From: CBDHDN01 sp965261585
GTDB taxonomy: Bacteria; Pseudomonadota; Alphaproteobacteria; UBA6615
Assembly (NCBI GenBank): GCA_965261585.1
Contig: CBDHDN010000064.1
Coordinates: 62,001-126,000 of the forward strand
Direction: 5' to 3'
DNA length: 64,000 nucleotides
The notes beneath the pieces were generated by a model. It did no database searches, was not told the origin of the DNA, and saw only the letters and a program-made list of their open reading frames with translations. The translations under genes and the position numbers were made by a program. Shown piece after piece: positions 28,971-37,461 of the stretch (position 1 is the first letter of the stretch; each line of letters begins with the position of its first letter).

Positions 28971-29462
28971 TTACCGGGCCCGCCGCTCCGGCTGGCGAGC
29001 GCCCAGGTCGACGCGGTAGATGCGGACCGCGCCACGCAGCGACTGTGTGACCCCCTGCGCGCGCCAGCCACGCCGCTTCAGCATGTCGTCGGCGACATCG
29101 GTCGAGCAGTAGAGCGCCGCGTGGCCGAGCCGCCGCGCCTCGGCCTCCACCGCCGCCACCAGGGCCGTGCCGACGCCGCGCTGGCGATGCGCCCGGCCGA
29201 CCACGAAGGCGGCGAGCCAGGGGCCTGCGGCCTGCTCGCTGCCGACCGACTCGGCCTTGAGCGCCGCCGTGCCGACGACCGCGCCGTCGTCGTCCAGGGC
29301 AACCAGCGCGATCGGCAGCGTGTCGCGGTTGCGGCACCCCGCCAGGTCGGCCGTGGCGTCGCCGGGGCCGTCGGGCCCGTAGTACGGCGCCCACTCCGCG
29401 ACGAACCACCGCGCCAGTGTCGGCAGCGTATCCGGCGCATCGGCGAGTTGGACGATACGCAT
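28971..29462 (-). CDS. GNAT-family N-acetyltransferase
   Basis: 163 residues. The acetyl-CoA binding motif A is seen as VVGRAHRQRGVGTALVAAVE (Q/RxxGxG/A type), preceded by a strand containing VGTAALKAES. The acceptor is unknown. It is divergent from arfB. Confidence 0.75.
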   Translation of the reverse strand: MRIVQLADAPDTLPTLARWFVAEWAPYYGPDGPGDATADLAGCRNRDTLPIALVALDDDGAVVGTAALKAESVGSEQAAGPWLAAFVVGRAHRQRGVGTALVAAVEAEARRLGHAALYCSTDVADDMLKRRGWRAQGVTQSLRGAVRIYRVDLGARQPERRAR

Positions 29463-29510
29463 CAGGCCGCCTACATATCAGGCGACAGCACGAGGACACA
29501 CCGAAAGCGC

Positions 29511-29933
29511 GTGATCAGGATTACCGAGCGGATCGCCATCGATCCCCGCGAGATCGAGGAGACGTTCATCCGCGCGTCCGGGCCCGGCGGGCAGAACGTC
29601 AACAAGGTATCGTCGGCGGTGCAGCTGCGCTTCGACGTGCGGCGCTCGCCGGCCCTGCCCGACGATGTGCGCGCCCGTGCCGAGCGGCTCGCCGGCCGGC
29701 GGTTGACCAAGGATGGCGTCATCGTCATCACCGCCGCGCGCTTCCGCACGCAGGAGCGGAACCGCGACGACGCCCTCGCCCGCCTGGTCGACTTGCTGGT
29801 CCGTGCCGCCCAGCGGCCGCGCGTCCGCCGGCCGACCCGGCTGACCCTCGGCGCGAAGCAGCGCCGCCTGGCGACGAAGACGCGGCGCGGCGTCGTCAAG
29901 CGCCTGCGCACGGTGAAGCCCGACGAAGACTAG
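29511..29933 (+). CDS. arfB: Alternative ribosome-rescue factor / peptidyl-tRNA hydrolase ArfB
   Basis: 140 residues from a GTG start at 29511. The catalytic GGQ loop is present as ASGPGGQNVNKVSSAVQLRF (about residues 22-41), and the C-terminus is a basic tail (RRLATKTRRGVVKRLRTVK) that enters the mRNA channel of stalled ribosomes. The length is that of the family, which lacks the codon-recognition domains of RF1/RF2. It releases nascent chains from non-stop ribosomes. Confidence 0.88.
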   Translation: MIRITERIAIDPREIEETFIRASGPGGQNVNKVSSAVQLRFDVRRSPALPDDVRARAERLAGRRLTKDGVIVITAARFRTQERNRDDALARLVDLLVRAAQRPRVRRPTRLTLGAKQRRLATKTRRGVVKRLRTVKPDED

Positions 29934-29957
29934 GCCCCCCGGCTCACCTACGAGATT

Positions 29958-30030
29958 CACACATCGTGTGTGGGCTACCGTTCGGATGCAGGAAGGGAAT
30001 TATGCCGTCACCCTCGTGCTTGACACGAGG
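29958..30030. repeat. Two hairpins after arfB, the second REP-like
   Basis: CACACA-TCG-TGTGTG (29958-29972) forms a short stem 25 bp after the arfB stop and may end transcription. CCTCGTG-cttga-CACGAGG (30012-30030) is a palindrome of the type scattered through alphaproteobacterial intergenic regions. Confidence 0.45.
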
Positions 30031-30098
30031 CCCATCGCACAGGCCAATGGTCTGCAGAGATGCGTGAATGCCGTAGGCTGCTCACGGAGGACGCGCTA

Positions 30099-30548
30099 TT
30101 GCAGATCTACGTCGACGCGGACGCCTGCCCGGTCAAGGACGAGGTCGTCCGGGTTGCCGCGCGCCATGGTCTGACGGTCCACATGGTCTCCAACACGTGG
30201 ATGCGGCTCATCGAGGGCCCGCTGGTTCGCCGCGTCGTCGTCGCCGAGGGCGCGGACGCCGCCGACGACTGGATCGCCACCCGCATCGGTGCGGGCGACA
30301 TCACCGTTACCGCCGACATCCCGCTGGCCGCCCGCTGTCTGGCTGCACACGCCCGGGTCGTCGACATGACCGGCAAGCCGTTCACCGAAGACTCGATCGG
30401 CATGGCCCTGGCGATGCGCGATCTGATGTCGCACCTGCGCGACACCGGTGCTGCCCGCGGCTCGAACCCGGCGTTCAGCCCAAACGACCGCTCGAAGTTC
30501 CTGCAGACGCTGGAGGCGCTCGTTCAGGCCACCCGACGCGAACCCTGA
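30099..30548 (+). CDS. YaiI/YqxD family protein (DUF188)
   Basis: 149 residues if translation starts at the TTG at 30099, which follows GGAGG by 8 bases and gives the family's usual opening (M)QIYVDADACPVKDEV. An in-frame ATG at 30060 lacks a ribosome site. Other conserved blocks are VVVAEGADAADDWI, ITVTADIPLAARCL and GKPFTEDSIGMALAMRDLM. The fold is related to PIN-like nucleases and the invariant DADACP acids suggest metal binding, but no activity is established. Confidence 0.82.
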   Translation: MQIYVDADACPVKDEVVRVAARHGLTVHMVSNTWMRLIEGPLVRRVVVAEGADAADDWIATRIGAGDITVTADIPLAARCLAAHARVVDMTGKPFTEDSIGMALAMRDLMSHLRDTGAARGSNPAFSPNDRSKFLQTLEALVQATRREP

Positions 30549-30662
30549 ACGCCGACGTGTTCCCACGTGTCACGCTCGGCCGCGTGCCTTGGTCGCGCGG
30601 TCTGAGGGCATTCAAGCTGCCGAGGCAGTTGGTCCTTGAAACTTTCGTATTTGTTCCATAGA

Positions 30663-30691
30663 TTGACATACGTGAAACTGTAATGTAACTT
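30663..30691 (+). promoter_or_regulatory. Candidate sigma-70 promoter of the RES toxin-antitoxin operon
   Basis: TTGACA at 30663-30668 is a perfect -35. A weak -10 (TAACTT or TGTAAC) lies 15-17 bp downstream in an AT-rich patch, about 30 bp before the ATG at 30720. This patch contrasts with the GC-rich surroundings. Confidence 0.4.
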
Positions 30692-31081
30692 TTTCGGTAA
30701 GCCAAAGGCTGAGTGAATCATGTCTGGAAACGTCCACTACCTCCATCCACGTCCGAAATCGATAGCGCAGTGCTTGCGGGTTGGCTCAACAGGCCATCGT
30801 CAGCTTGAGCACCTGCTTTACACCGGCAAGCTGACCCCGAAACGCTTCGTGGTCGACGCCGCCAGCTACGACAAGCAAGTCGACCTCATTAAGGCGCTTC
30901 AGGAAGCAGGAGCCGAGATCGTCCTGGACACGAATGCGGCCGAGTTGAGCACGATCGGGCGGTTTCAGGGCGCCTCCAAAGGCGCGCCGTGGGCAAACCC
31001 CGAACGCCCCCTGGACGAAGAGGATTTCTTCGCCGGCACAAATCGTAGCGTGATCGAACCAATCGCCCGCTTTGCTGTCGC

Positions 31082-32493
31082 TGTAGCGCACCCGGTTCCT
31101 TGGACACAAGTTTGTCTCACGCGGCGGGCCTGATTGAGATCGCGGCGTGCCACGCCTGACGAGCTTGAGCGGGGCTCAGGTAGCCGTTCTTTTCGACGAT
31201 CCACTGGGCATTGTAGAGTTCGACGAAGTCGCGGACGGCGTCCCGCAGCTCCGCGATGTTGCGGTAGATGCGACCATGGATGATCTGTTCCTTCAGCGTG
31301 CGATTGAACCGCTCGGCGACGCCGTTGGTCTGGGGCTCGGCGACGAAGGCGTAGGACGGCTGGATGCCCCAGAACTTGATCTGATTGGTGAAGTGGTCCG
31401 ACAGATACTGGGAGCCGTGATCCATCCGCAAGGCCAGCCCCCGAGCCGCGCCGGCCGCGGTCGAGCCATACAGCCCGGCAAGCCCCATGGAGATCGGCTG
31501 CAGGGCGGCGAAGCGGTCGCCGCGCTTGCAGACATGCCAGCCGACACACTCGGCGTTCCAATGCTCGACGGCGGTGAAGATCCAGCCCCAGCCGTCGTCC
31601 ACCGTGAACACCCGAACGCCATCGGTGCCCCACATGAGGTTCGGGGCATGAGTGATGATCTCACCGTCATGGGGATTGCCGCCACGGCGGCGGCAGCGAT
31701 GGGGCGAGAGCAGATTGTTCTCGCGCATCAGGCGGAGCACCCGCTTGCGGGCAACCCGGATGTCGCGACAGACCCGAAGCCGAGCCCAGACCTTGCGGTA
31801 GCCCTCGCCCTCCCAGGGCGATGCCTCCAGGTCGGCTTCGATCGCCACCAGCAGCGCCTGGTCCGAGATCGCGGGCTTCGGTCCCCGACGCTTTGCCGGC
31901 GGCTGCTCGGCGTGCTGGCCGGAGGTCATGGCGTAGAACGAGGAGCGGGCCATGCCCCAGGCGGCGCAGACCCGCCGCAGGCCGTAGGCCAGACCCGTGC
32001 CGGGCGAGGTGGCGGCACTCCGCCGCGACCTCCGCCGCCCCAAAGGGCCGAAGGTCTCCGTCTTGGCCTCCAGCAGTTCCACCTGCATGGTCAACTCTCC
32101 GATCCGCTTCATGGCGCTATCCAGTTCCGCCTGCACCGGATCGCCCTTGCGTTGCTTGAGCGAGGCGTCGATCCCGCCGATCGCTTTCTCACGCCACTGC
32201 TCGAGCCGGAAGATCTCTACGCCCAACTGGCGCGACAGAAGTTGCACCGGCTCGTCACGCAAAAGCCGCAGAACGACCTCACGCTTGCGCGCCACCGTCC
32301 ATCGCTGGCCAAGTCCCAGCGGGCCTGCCGGCAAAGCCTGGCCTGGGGAAAACGTGGACGAGCCAAGCTCGCCCGCATTTACCACAGGCCCATCAACAGC
32401 AACTTTCTTCTCAAAATTATCGGTCATGTTCCGGTCCTCCTTGGACACTTCGGTTAAGCCAATTCTGTGTCCAAGGAAAACGGGTCCGACTCA
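31082..32493 (-). mobile_element. IS3-like element, copy A
   Basis: 1412 bp, flanked by a 14-bp duplication CGCTTTGCTGTCGC (31068-31081 and 32494-32507). Ends are TGTAGCGCACCCGG and, read inwards from the right, TGAGTCGGACCCG; both continue into TTCCTTGGACACA. The ends are TG...CA as in IS3 relatives. It interrupts the first gene of the RES operon. Compared with copy B it lacks two bases at the orfA/orfB overlap, which fuses the two transposase frames. Confidence 0.86.
31117..32427 (-). CDS. IS3-like transposase, natural OrfA-OrfB fusion (copy A)
   Basis: 436 residues from the ATG at 32427, which follows AAGGAGGA. The first ~135 residues are OrfA (helix-turn-helix RWTVARKREVVLRLLRDEPV and a leucine-rich coiled coil). 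The rest is the OrfB integrase domain with MWGTDGVRVF (first Asp), RMDHGSQYLSDHF (second Asp) and NGVAERFNRTLKEQ (Glu). In copies B and C these are two genes overlapping by ATGA. Here loss of AT from that overlap joins them in frame, so this copy makes the fusion without translational frameshifting. Confidence 0.85.
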   Translation of the reverse strand: MTDNFEKKVAVDGPVVNAGELGSSTFSPGQALPAGPLGLGQRWTVARKREVVLRLLRDEPVQLLSRQLGVEIFRLEQWREKAIGGIDASLKQRKGDPVQAELDSAMKRIGELTMQVELLEAKTETFGPLGRRRSRRSAATSPGTGLAYGLRRVCAAWGMARSSFYAMTSGQHAEQPPAKRRGPKPAISDQALLVAIEADLEASPWEGEGYRKVWARLRVCRDIRVARKRVLRLMRENNLLSPHRCRRRGGNPHDGEIITHAPNLMWGTDGVRVFTVDDGWGWIFTAVEHWNAECVGWHVCKRGDRFAALQPISMGLAGLYGSTAAGAARGLALRMDHGSQYLSDHFTNQIKFWGIQPSYAFVAEPQTNGVAERFNRTLKEQIIHGRIYRNIAELRDAVRDFVELYNAQWIVEKNGYLSPAQARQAWHAAISIRPAA

Positions 32494-33071
32494 CGCTTTG
32501 CTGTCGCGCGGGGTGTCAATGCTGTTCTGGCTCCAACGCATTTCATCACTGCAGCGCGAAGGTCCTGGCTTGAGGTTGATGTTGAGGCCTGCGCGGCGCT
32601 TAGGGAGGCGCTTGATCGAGAGGGCGGTTCGCACATTGCAATCGATTATGCCCTCGTGACGACATACTCCCTGCTACGTGATCCAATCGCCCGCAATCAG
32701 TTCCTCGCGCGGATGCGAGGCCTGCCATTCGAAAATCTTTGGCTGCGGATTTCAGGTCATGGTGCGGACGCTACCCCTACGGGCATTCGGCGGTACATTG
32801 CGGCATCCTTGGATTTTCACCACCTCGGCAAGCCCATTGTCGCCGATCACGTCGGCGGGTTCGCGGCGCTTGCGTTTGTAGCGTTCGGTGCAGGAAGCGG
32901 ATTTGCACACGGTGCCGGCGGAAAAGAGCGTTTTGATGCCGGAGATTGGAATAAGCCCAGGACAAGTGCGGGCGGCAACGGTGAGAAGCGCATCTACATG
33001 ATGGGTGAGTCGGACCCGATTTCCTTGGACACAGAATTGGCTTAATCGAAGTGTCCAAGGAGGACCGGAAC

Positions 33072-33482
33072 ATGACCGATAATTTTGAGAAGAAAGTTGC
33101 TGTTGATGGGCCTGTGGTAAATGCGGGCGAGCTTGGCTCGTCCACGTTTTCCCCAGGCCAGGCTTTGCCGGCAGGCCCGCTGGGACTTGGCCAGCGATGG
33201 ACGGTGGCGCGCAAGCGTGAGGTCGTTCTGCGGCTTTTGCGTGACGAGCCGGTGCAACTTCTGTCGCGCCAGTTGGGCGTAGAGATCTTCCGGCTCGAGC
33301 AGTGGCGTGAGAAAGCGATCGGCGGGATCGACGCCTCGCTCAAGCAACGCAAGGGCGATCCGGTGCAGGCGGAACTGGATAGCGCCATGAAGCGGATCGG
33401 AGAGTTGACCATGCAGGTGGAACTGCTGGAGGCCAAGACGGAGACCTTCGGCCCTTTGGGGCGGCGGAGGTCGCGGCGATGA
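33072..33482 (+). CDS. IS3-like OrfA (copy B)
   Basis: 136 residues with AAGGAGGA before the ATG. DNA-binding helix-turn-helix (KREVVLRLLRDEPVQLLSRQ) and C-terminal coiled coil (AELDSAMKRIGELTMQVELL). It ends in a TGA overlapping the OrfB ATG. Confidence 0.85.
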   Translation: MTDNFEKKVAVDGPVVNAGELGSSTFSPGQALPAGPLGLGQRWTVARKREVVLRLLRDEPVQLLSRQLGVEIFRLEQWREKAIGGIDASLKQRKGDPVQAELDSAMKRIGELTMQVELLEAKTETFGPLGRRRSRR

Positions 33483-34384
33483 GTGCCGCCACCTCGCCCG
33501 GCACGGGTCTGGCCTACGGCCTGCGGCGGGTCTGCGCCGCCTGGGGCATGGCCCGCTCCTCGTTCTACGCCATGACCTCCGGCCAGCACGCCGAGCAGCC
33601 GCCGGCAAAGCGTCGGGGACCGAAGCCCGCGATCTCGGACCAGGCGCTGCTGGTGGCGATCGAAGCCGACCTGGAGGCATCGCCCTGGGAGGGCGAGGGC
33701 TACCGCAAGGTCTGGGCTCGGCTTCGGGTCTGTCGCGACATCCGGGTTGCCCGCAAGCGGGTGCTCCGCCTGATGCGCGAGAACAATCTGCTCTCGCCCC
33801 ATCGCTGCCGCCGCCGTGGCGGCAATCCCCATGACGGTGAGATCATCACTCATGCCCCGAACCTCATGTGGGGCACCGATGGCGTTCGGGTGTTCACGGT
33901 GGACGACGGCTGGGGCTGGATCTTCACCGCCGTCGAGCATTGGAACGCCGAGTGTGTCGGCTGGCATGTCTGCAAGCGCGGCGACCGCTTCGCCGCCCTG
34001 CAGCCGATCTCCATGGGGCTTGCCGGGCTGTATGGCTCGACCGCGGCCGGCGCGGCTCGGGGGCTGGCCTTGCGGATGGATCACGGCTCCCAGTATCTGT
34101 CGGACCACTTCACCAACCAGATCAAGTTCTGGGGCATCCAGCCGTCCTACGCCTTCGTCGCCGAGCCCCAGACCAACGGCGTCGCCGAGCGGTTCAATCG
34201 CACGCTGAAGGAACAGATCATCCATGGTCGCATCTACCGCAACATCGCGGAGCTGCGGGACGCCGTCCGCGACTTCGTCGAACTCTACAATGCCCAGTGG
34301 ATCGTCGAAAAGAACGGCTACCTGAGCCCCGCTCAAGCTCGTCAGGCGTGGCACGCCGCGATCTCAATCAGGCCCGCCGCGTGA
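33479..34384 (+). CDS. IS3-like OrfB transposase (copy B)
   Basis: 301 residues, catalytic integrase domain with the DDE regions GTDGVRVF, MDHGSQYLS and GVAERFNRT. Translation is coupled to OrfA through the ATGA overlap. Confidence 0.87.
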   Translation: MSAATSPGTGLAYGLRRVCAAWGMARSSFYAMTSGQHAEQPPAKRRGPKPAISDQALLVAIEADLEASPWEGEGYRKVWARLRVCRDIRVARKRVLRLMRENNLLSPHRCRRRGGNPHDGEIITHAPNLMWGTDGVRVFTVDDGWGWIFTAVEHWNAECVGWHVCKRGDRFAALQPISMGLAGLYGSTAAGAARGLALRMDHGSQYLSDHFTNQIKFWGIQPSYAFVAEPQTNGVAERFNRTLKEQIIHGRIYRNIAELRDAVRDFVELYNAQWIVEKNGYLSPAQARQAWHAAISIRPAA

Positions 34385-34869
34385 GACAAACTTGTGTCCA
34401 AGGAACCGGGTGCGCTACACATCTACATGATGGGGCTCGATCGGCAGGTCGGCGTCGGGGCAGTGCGTTCACTGTTCAATAGTGCTCGCAGTGCTCGATC
34501 GATACTTGGGTGTAGCGATCATGCTTGCTGCGGGGATGTCGAAGCGATGCTCAGGAATCCGGAGGCGCACCAACTCAAACAGCGCGACATGCAGATGCGC
34601 GATCTCGCACAGACGCCCGAGACTCAGCGGCCGGGCCGGTTCTTGAACGAACACTTGGCCAAGGCTGATCGCGTGGCGAAGAGGGCCGCCAAAATGAAGA
34701 GTGGCGATAAGGACTTGTTGAAGATCTTCACAAGAGCACGCGACCGGCTCGACAAAATGCACGACGGACTTGTTAATCTTCGTGAAACTCTTGGCGACCC
34801 GCCGCATCCACCGGAGTGTCTCACGCGCAGGCGTCCGCAGTCTCAGTCCGGTCATGTGCGTCGCAGACC

Positions 34870-35226
34870 ATGAGTGCAGTCGCAGAGAAACCTACGGCCG
34901 TCGCGAGACTCGTAAGCGACTTGAAGAGGTATGGCGGCCTGAGCGGGAGAGACATCGCAAATATCGTTGACGTGTCACCCCCGACCGTCTCCCGTTGGGG
35001 CAAAGGTGTTGGTGCGCCGTCGATCCATAAGCAGGCCGTCATCGCGGAACTCCGCTGGGTCGCCGAGCGCCTGTCTGACTTTTACACGCCGGAGGAGACG
35101 CGTCTTTGGCTACATTCCGCACACCCGCTTCTGAACGGCGAGCGAGCCATTGACCTTATTAATGAGGGTCGCACGAGCGAAGTGCTGGAGGTCATCGAGC
35201 AACTCGATAGCGGGGCGTATCTTTAA
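34870..35226 (+). CDS. Xre/MbcA/ParS-type antitoxin
   Basis: 118 residues. The N-terminal helix-turn-helix (LSGRDIANIVDVSPPTVSRW) is of the Xre type, and the C-terminal DUF2384 domain (TRLWLHSAHPLLNGERAIDL then GRTSEVLEVIEQLDSGAYL) is the part that neutralises RES toxins. The ATG overlaps the stop of the upstream unknown gene. The TAA is followed, in the original arrangement, by the toxin ATG two bases later. It is intact, but its operon promoter is now separated from it by two IS copies. Confidence 0.85.
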   Translation: MSAVAEKPTAVARLVSDLKRYGGLSGRDIANIVDVSPPTVSRWGKGVGAPSIHKQAVIAELRWVAERLSDFYTPEETRLWLHSAHPLLNGERAIDLINEGRTSEVLEVIEQLDSGAYL

Positions 35227-35273
35227 CAATGATTGGAGTGTAGCGCACCCGGTTCCTTGGACACAAGTTTGTC

Positions 35274-36179
35274 TCACGCGGCGGGCCTGATTGGGATCGC
35301 GGCGTGCCACGCCTGACGAGCTTGAGCGGGGCTCAGGTAGCCGTTTTTTTCGCCGATCCACTGGGCATTGTAGAGTTCGACGAGGTCGCGGACGGCGTCC
35401 CGCGGCTCCGCGATGTTGCGGTAGATGCGACCATGGATGATCTGTTCCTTCAGCGTGCGATTGAACCGCTCGGCGACGCCGTTGGTCTGGGGCTCGGCGA
35501 CGAAGGCGTAGGACGGCTGGATGCCCCAGAACTTGGTCTGGTTGGTGAAGTGGTCCGACAGATACTGGGAGCCGTGATCCATCCGCAAGGCCAGCCCCCG
35601 AGCCGCGCCGGCCGCGGTCGAGCCATACAGCCCGGCAAGCCCCATGGAGATCGGCTGCAGGGCGGCGAAGCGGTCGCCGCGCTTGCAGACATGCCCGCCG
35701 ACACACTCGGCGTTCCAATGCTCGACGGCGGTGAAGATCCAGCCCCAGCCGTCGTCCACCGTGAACACCCGAACGCCATCGGTGCCCCACATGAGGTTCG
35801 GGGCATGAGTGATGATCTCACCGTCATGGGGATTGCCGCCACGGCGGCGGCAGCGATGGGGCGAGAGCAGATTGTTCTCGCGCATCAGGCGGAGCACCCG
35901 CTTGCGGGCAACCCGGATGTCGCGACAGACCCGAAGCCGAGCCCAGACCTTGCGGTAGCCCTCGCCCTCCCTGGGCGATGCCTCCAGGTCGGCTTCGATC
36001 GCCACCAGCAGCGCCTGGTCCGAGATCGCGGGCTTCGGTCCCCGACGCTTTGCCGGCGGCTGCTCGGCGTGCTGGCCGGAGGTCATGGCGTAGAACGAGG
36101 AGCGGGCCATGCCCCAGGCGGCGCAGACCCGCCGCAGGCCGTAGGCCAGACCCGTGCCGGGCGAGGTGGCGGCACTCAT
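35274..36179 (-). CDS. IS3-like OrfB transposase (copy C)
   Basis: 301 residues, as copy B with scattered changes (for example VGGHVCKRGD for VGWHVCKRGD and EPRDAVRDLV for ELRDAVRDFV). Catalytic acids are kept. Confidence 0.85.
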   Translation of the reverse strand: MSAATSPGTGLAYGLRRVCAAWGMARSSFYAMTSGQHAEQPPAKRRGPKPAISDQALLVAIEADLEASPREGEGYRKVWARLRVCRDIRVARKRVLRLMRENNLLSPHRCRRRGGNPHDGEIITHAPNLMWGTDGVRVFTVDDGWGWIFTAVEHWNAECVGGHVCKRGDRFAALQPISMGLAGLYGSTAAGAARGLALRMDHGSQYLSDHFTNQTKFWGIQPSYAFVAEPQTNGVAERFNRTLKEQIIHGRIYRNIAEPRDAVRDLVELYNAQWIGEKNGYLSPAQARQAWHAAIPIRPAA

Positions 36180-36583
36180 CGCCGCGACCTCCGCCGCCCC
36201 AAAGGGCCGAAGGTCTCCGTCTTGGCCTCCAGCAGTTCCACCTGCATGGTCAACTCTCCGATCCGCTTCATGGCGCTATCCAGTTCCGCCTGCACCGGAT
36301 CGCCCTTGCGTTGCTTGAGCGAGGCGTCGATCCCGCCGATCGCTTTCTCACGCCACTGCTCGAGCCGGAAGATCTCTACGCCCAACTGGCGCGACAGAAG
36401 TTGCACCGGCTCGCGCAAAAGCCGCAGAACGACCTCACGCTTGCGCGCCACCGTCCATCGCTGGCCAAGTCCCAGCGGGCCTGCCGGCAAAGCCTGGCCT
36501 GGGGAAAACGTGGACGAGCCAAGTTCGCCCGCATTTACCACAGGCCCATCAACAGCAACTTTCTTCTCAAAATTATCGGTCAT
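36176..36583 (-). CDS. IS3-like OrfA (copy C)
   Basis: 135 residues, one residue shorter than copy B by an in-frame deletion after RLLR. Overlaps OrfB by ATGA. Confidence 0.83.
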   Translation of the reverse strand: MTDNFEKKVAVDGPVVNAGELGSSTFSPGQALPAGPLGLGQRWTVARKREVVLRLLREPVQLLSRQLGVEIFRLEQWREKAIGGIDASLKQRKGDPVQAELDSAMKRIGELTMQVELLEAKTETFGPLGRRRSRR

Positions 36584-36653
36584 GTTCCGGTCCTCCTTGG
36601 ACACTTCGATTAAGCCAATTCTGTGTCCAAGGAAATCGGGTCCGACTCAAACA

Positions 36654-37205
36654 ATGATTGGAGGGCGTCGGCCGCGGGACCATCGCTTGCTCGACGCCCT
36701 TGGCGCGCTGGAGCCGGAGCCGTTCGGGGGTGCTGTGTGGCGCGCGCTGCGAGAAGGCCGACAGCCCCTAGAGGGATCACGCGCGCGCGGCCGCTGGAGT
36801 CCCGGGCATTTCGATGTCCTCTACACGTCGCTCGAGCCGGACGGTGCCCGCGCCGAGATCTATTTTCACCTATCTCGTCAACCTGTCTTCCCGTCCCAGC
36901 TTCGATACTGGTTGTACGAGCTAAAGGTAAGAACCAGGGAGACTCTGCACCTTGCCAATATGGCGGCGCTGCTGCGTCTCGGGGTCGAAGAGGCGCGGTA
37001 TCGTGAGATTCTCTACGACCGCACGCAGGCCATTAGCGACGCTGCGCGGTTTATGGGTTTCGACGGTCTGATCGTGCCGAACGCGCGCTGGGATTGCCTC
37101 AATCTCGTGCTCTTCGACGACAAGCTGAATCTAGATGAAATCCAGCTTAAGAAGAGGTCGAAAATCGACTGGGTCGAATGGCGCAACAAGCTCGCTGGAC
37201 GGTAA
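36654..37205 (+). CDS. RES-domain toxin (NAD+-degrading type), separated from its antitoxin by an IS
   Basis: 183 residues from ATG 36654, the copy of the start codon kept in the right-hand target duplication. RES features: AVWRALREG (conserved Arg), LYTSLEPDGARAEIYFHL (conserved Glu) and GLIVPNARWDCLNLVLFDD, where the family usually has Ser in PSAR and this protein has Asn. RES toxins degrade NAD+. The antitoxin ends at 35226, and before insertion the two genes were 2 bp apart. Now no ribosome site precedes the ATG at a useful distance, so expression is probably low, which would let the cell tolerate disruption of the operon. Confidence 0.8.
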   Translation: MIGGRRPRDHRLLDALGALEPEPFGGAVWRALREGRQPLEGSRARGRWSPGHFDVLYTSLEPDGARAEIYFHLSRQPVFPSQLRYWLYELKVRTRETLHLANMAALLRLGVEEARYREILYDRTQAISDAARFMGFDGLIVPNARWDCLNLVLFDDKLNLDEIQLKKRSKIDWVEWRNKLAGR

Positions 37206-37461
37206 CCTCGCCGGATAATGCGGGCGTGGCGGCTTAGTCGTCCGGCAGGATCGTCACGTCGAAGCGGACGCGCTGATCGGCGCCCATCAGACCGGAGAAG
37301 ACGAGGCGCTGGGCCGGGGCCTTCTCGCCGAAGCCGGGCGAGTACCAGCCGCGCGGCGGGCGCTCGGCACCTTCCTGGATGGTAGTGCATCATTTTGAAA
37401 TCTAACCTGTCGTGCCAGCCTCGCATCCTATATGCTTAGCGCAAAGCAACGCGAGGTACTC

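Larger units (their letters stand above)
33006..34419 (+). mobile_element. IS3-like element, copy B
   Basis: 1414 bp, opposite orientation to copies A and C, flanked by CATCTACATGATGGG (32991-33005 and 34420-34434), 15 bp as aligned. It is the second insertion into the first gene of the RES operon. This copy is the longest and is taken as the reference form. Confidence 0.86.
30720..34873 (+). pseudogene. Unknown 432-residue protein, first gene of the RES operon, split by two IS insertions
   Basis: Exons 30720-31081, 32508-33005 and 34435-34873 join into one uninterrupted 1299-bp frame when both IS copies and one copy of each target duplication are removed. The first two thirds alternate strands and helices (FVVDAASYDKQ, AEIVLDTNAAEL, VNAVLAPTHFI, GSHIAIDYALVT, NLWLRISGHGAD, KPIVADHVGGF, GSGFAHGAGGKERFD), a pattern reminiscent of a TIM barrel. 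The last third is helical and basic, with AHQLKQRDMQMRD and AKADRVAKRAAKMKSGDKD. I do not recognise the family. Its stop overlaps the antitoxin ATG (34870-34873), so it is the first cistron of a three-gene unit with the Xre antitoxin and RES toxin. In its present state it cannot be made as a whole. Confidence 0.72.
35239..36649 (-). mobile_element. IS3-like element, copy C
   Basis: 1411 bp, flanked by AACAATGATTGGAG (35225-35238 and 36650-36663), a 14-bp duplication that contains the end of the antitoxin gene and the ATG of the RES toxin. It has a 3-bp deletion in orfA (loss of one residue in LLRDEPVQ) and several substitutions in orfB, so it is the most diverged of the three copies. Confidence 0.86.

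Noticed and set aside
32777..34354. 525-residue frame across the host gene and IS copy B
   Set aside because: Antisense to the transposase genes and to the interrupted host gene.
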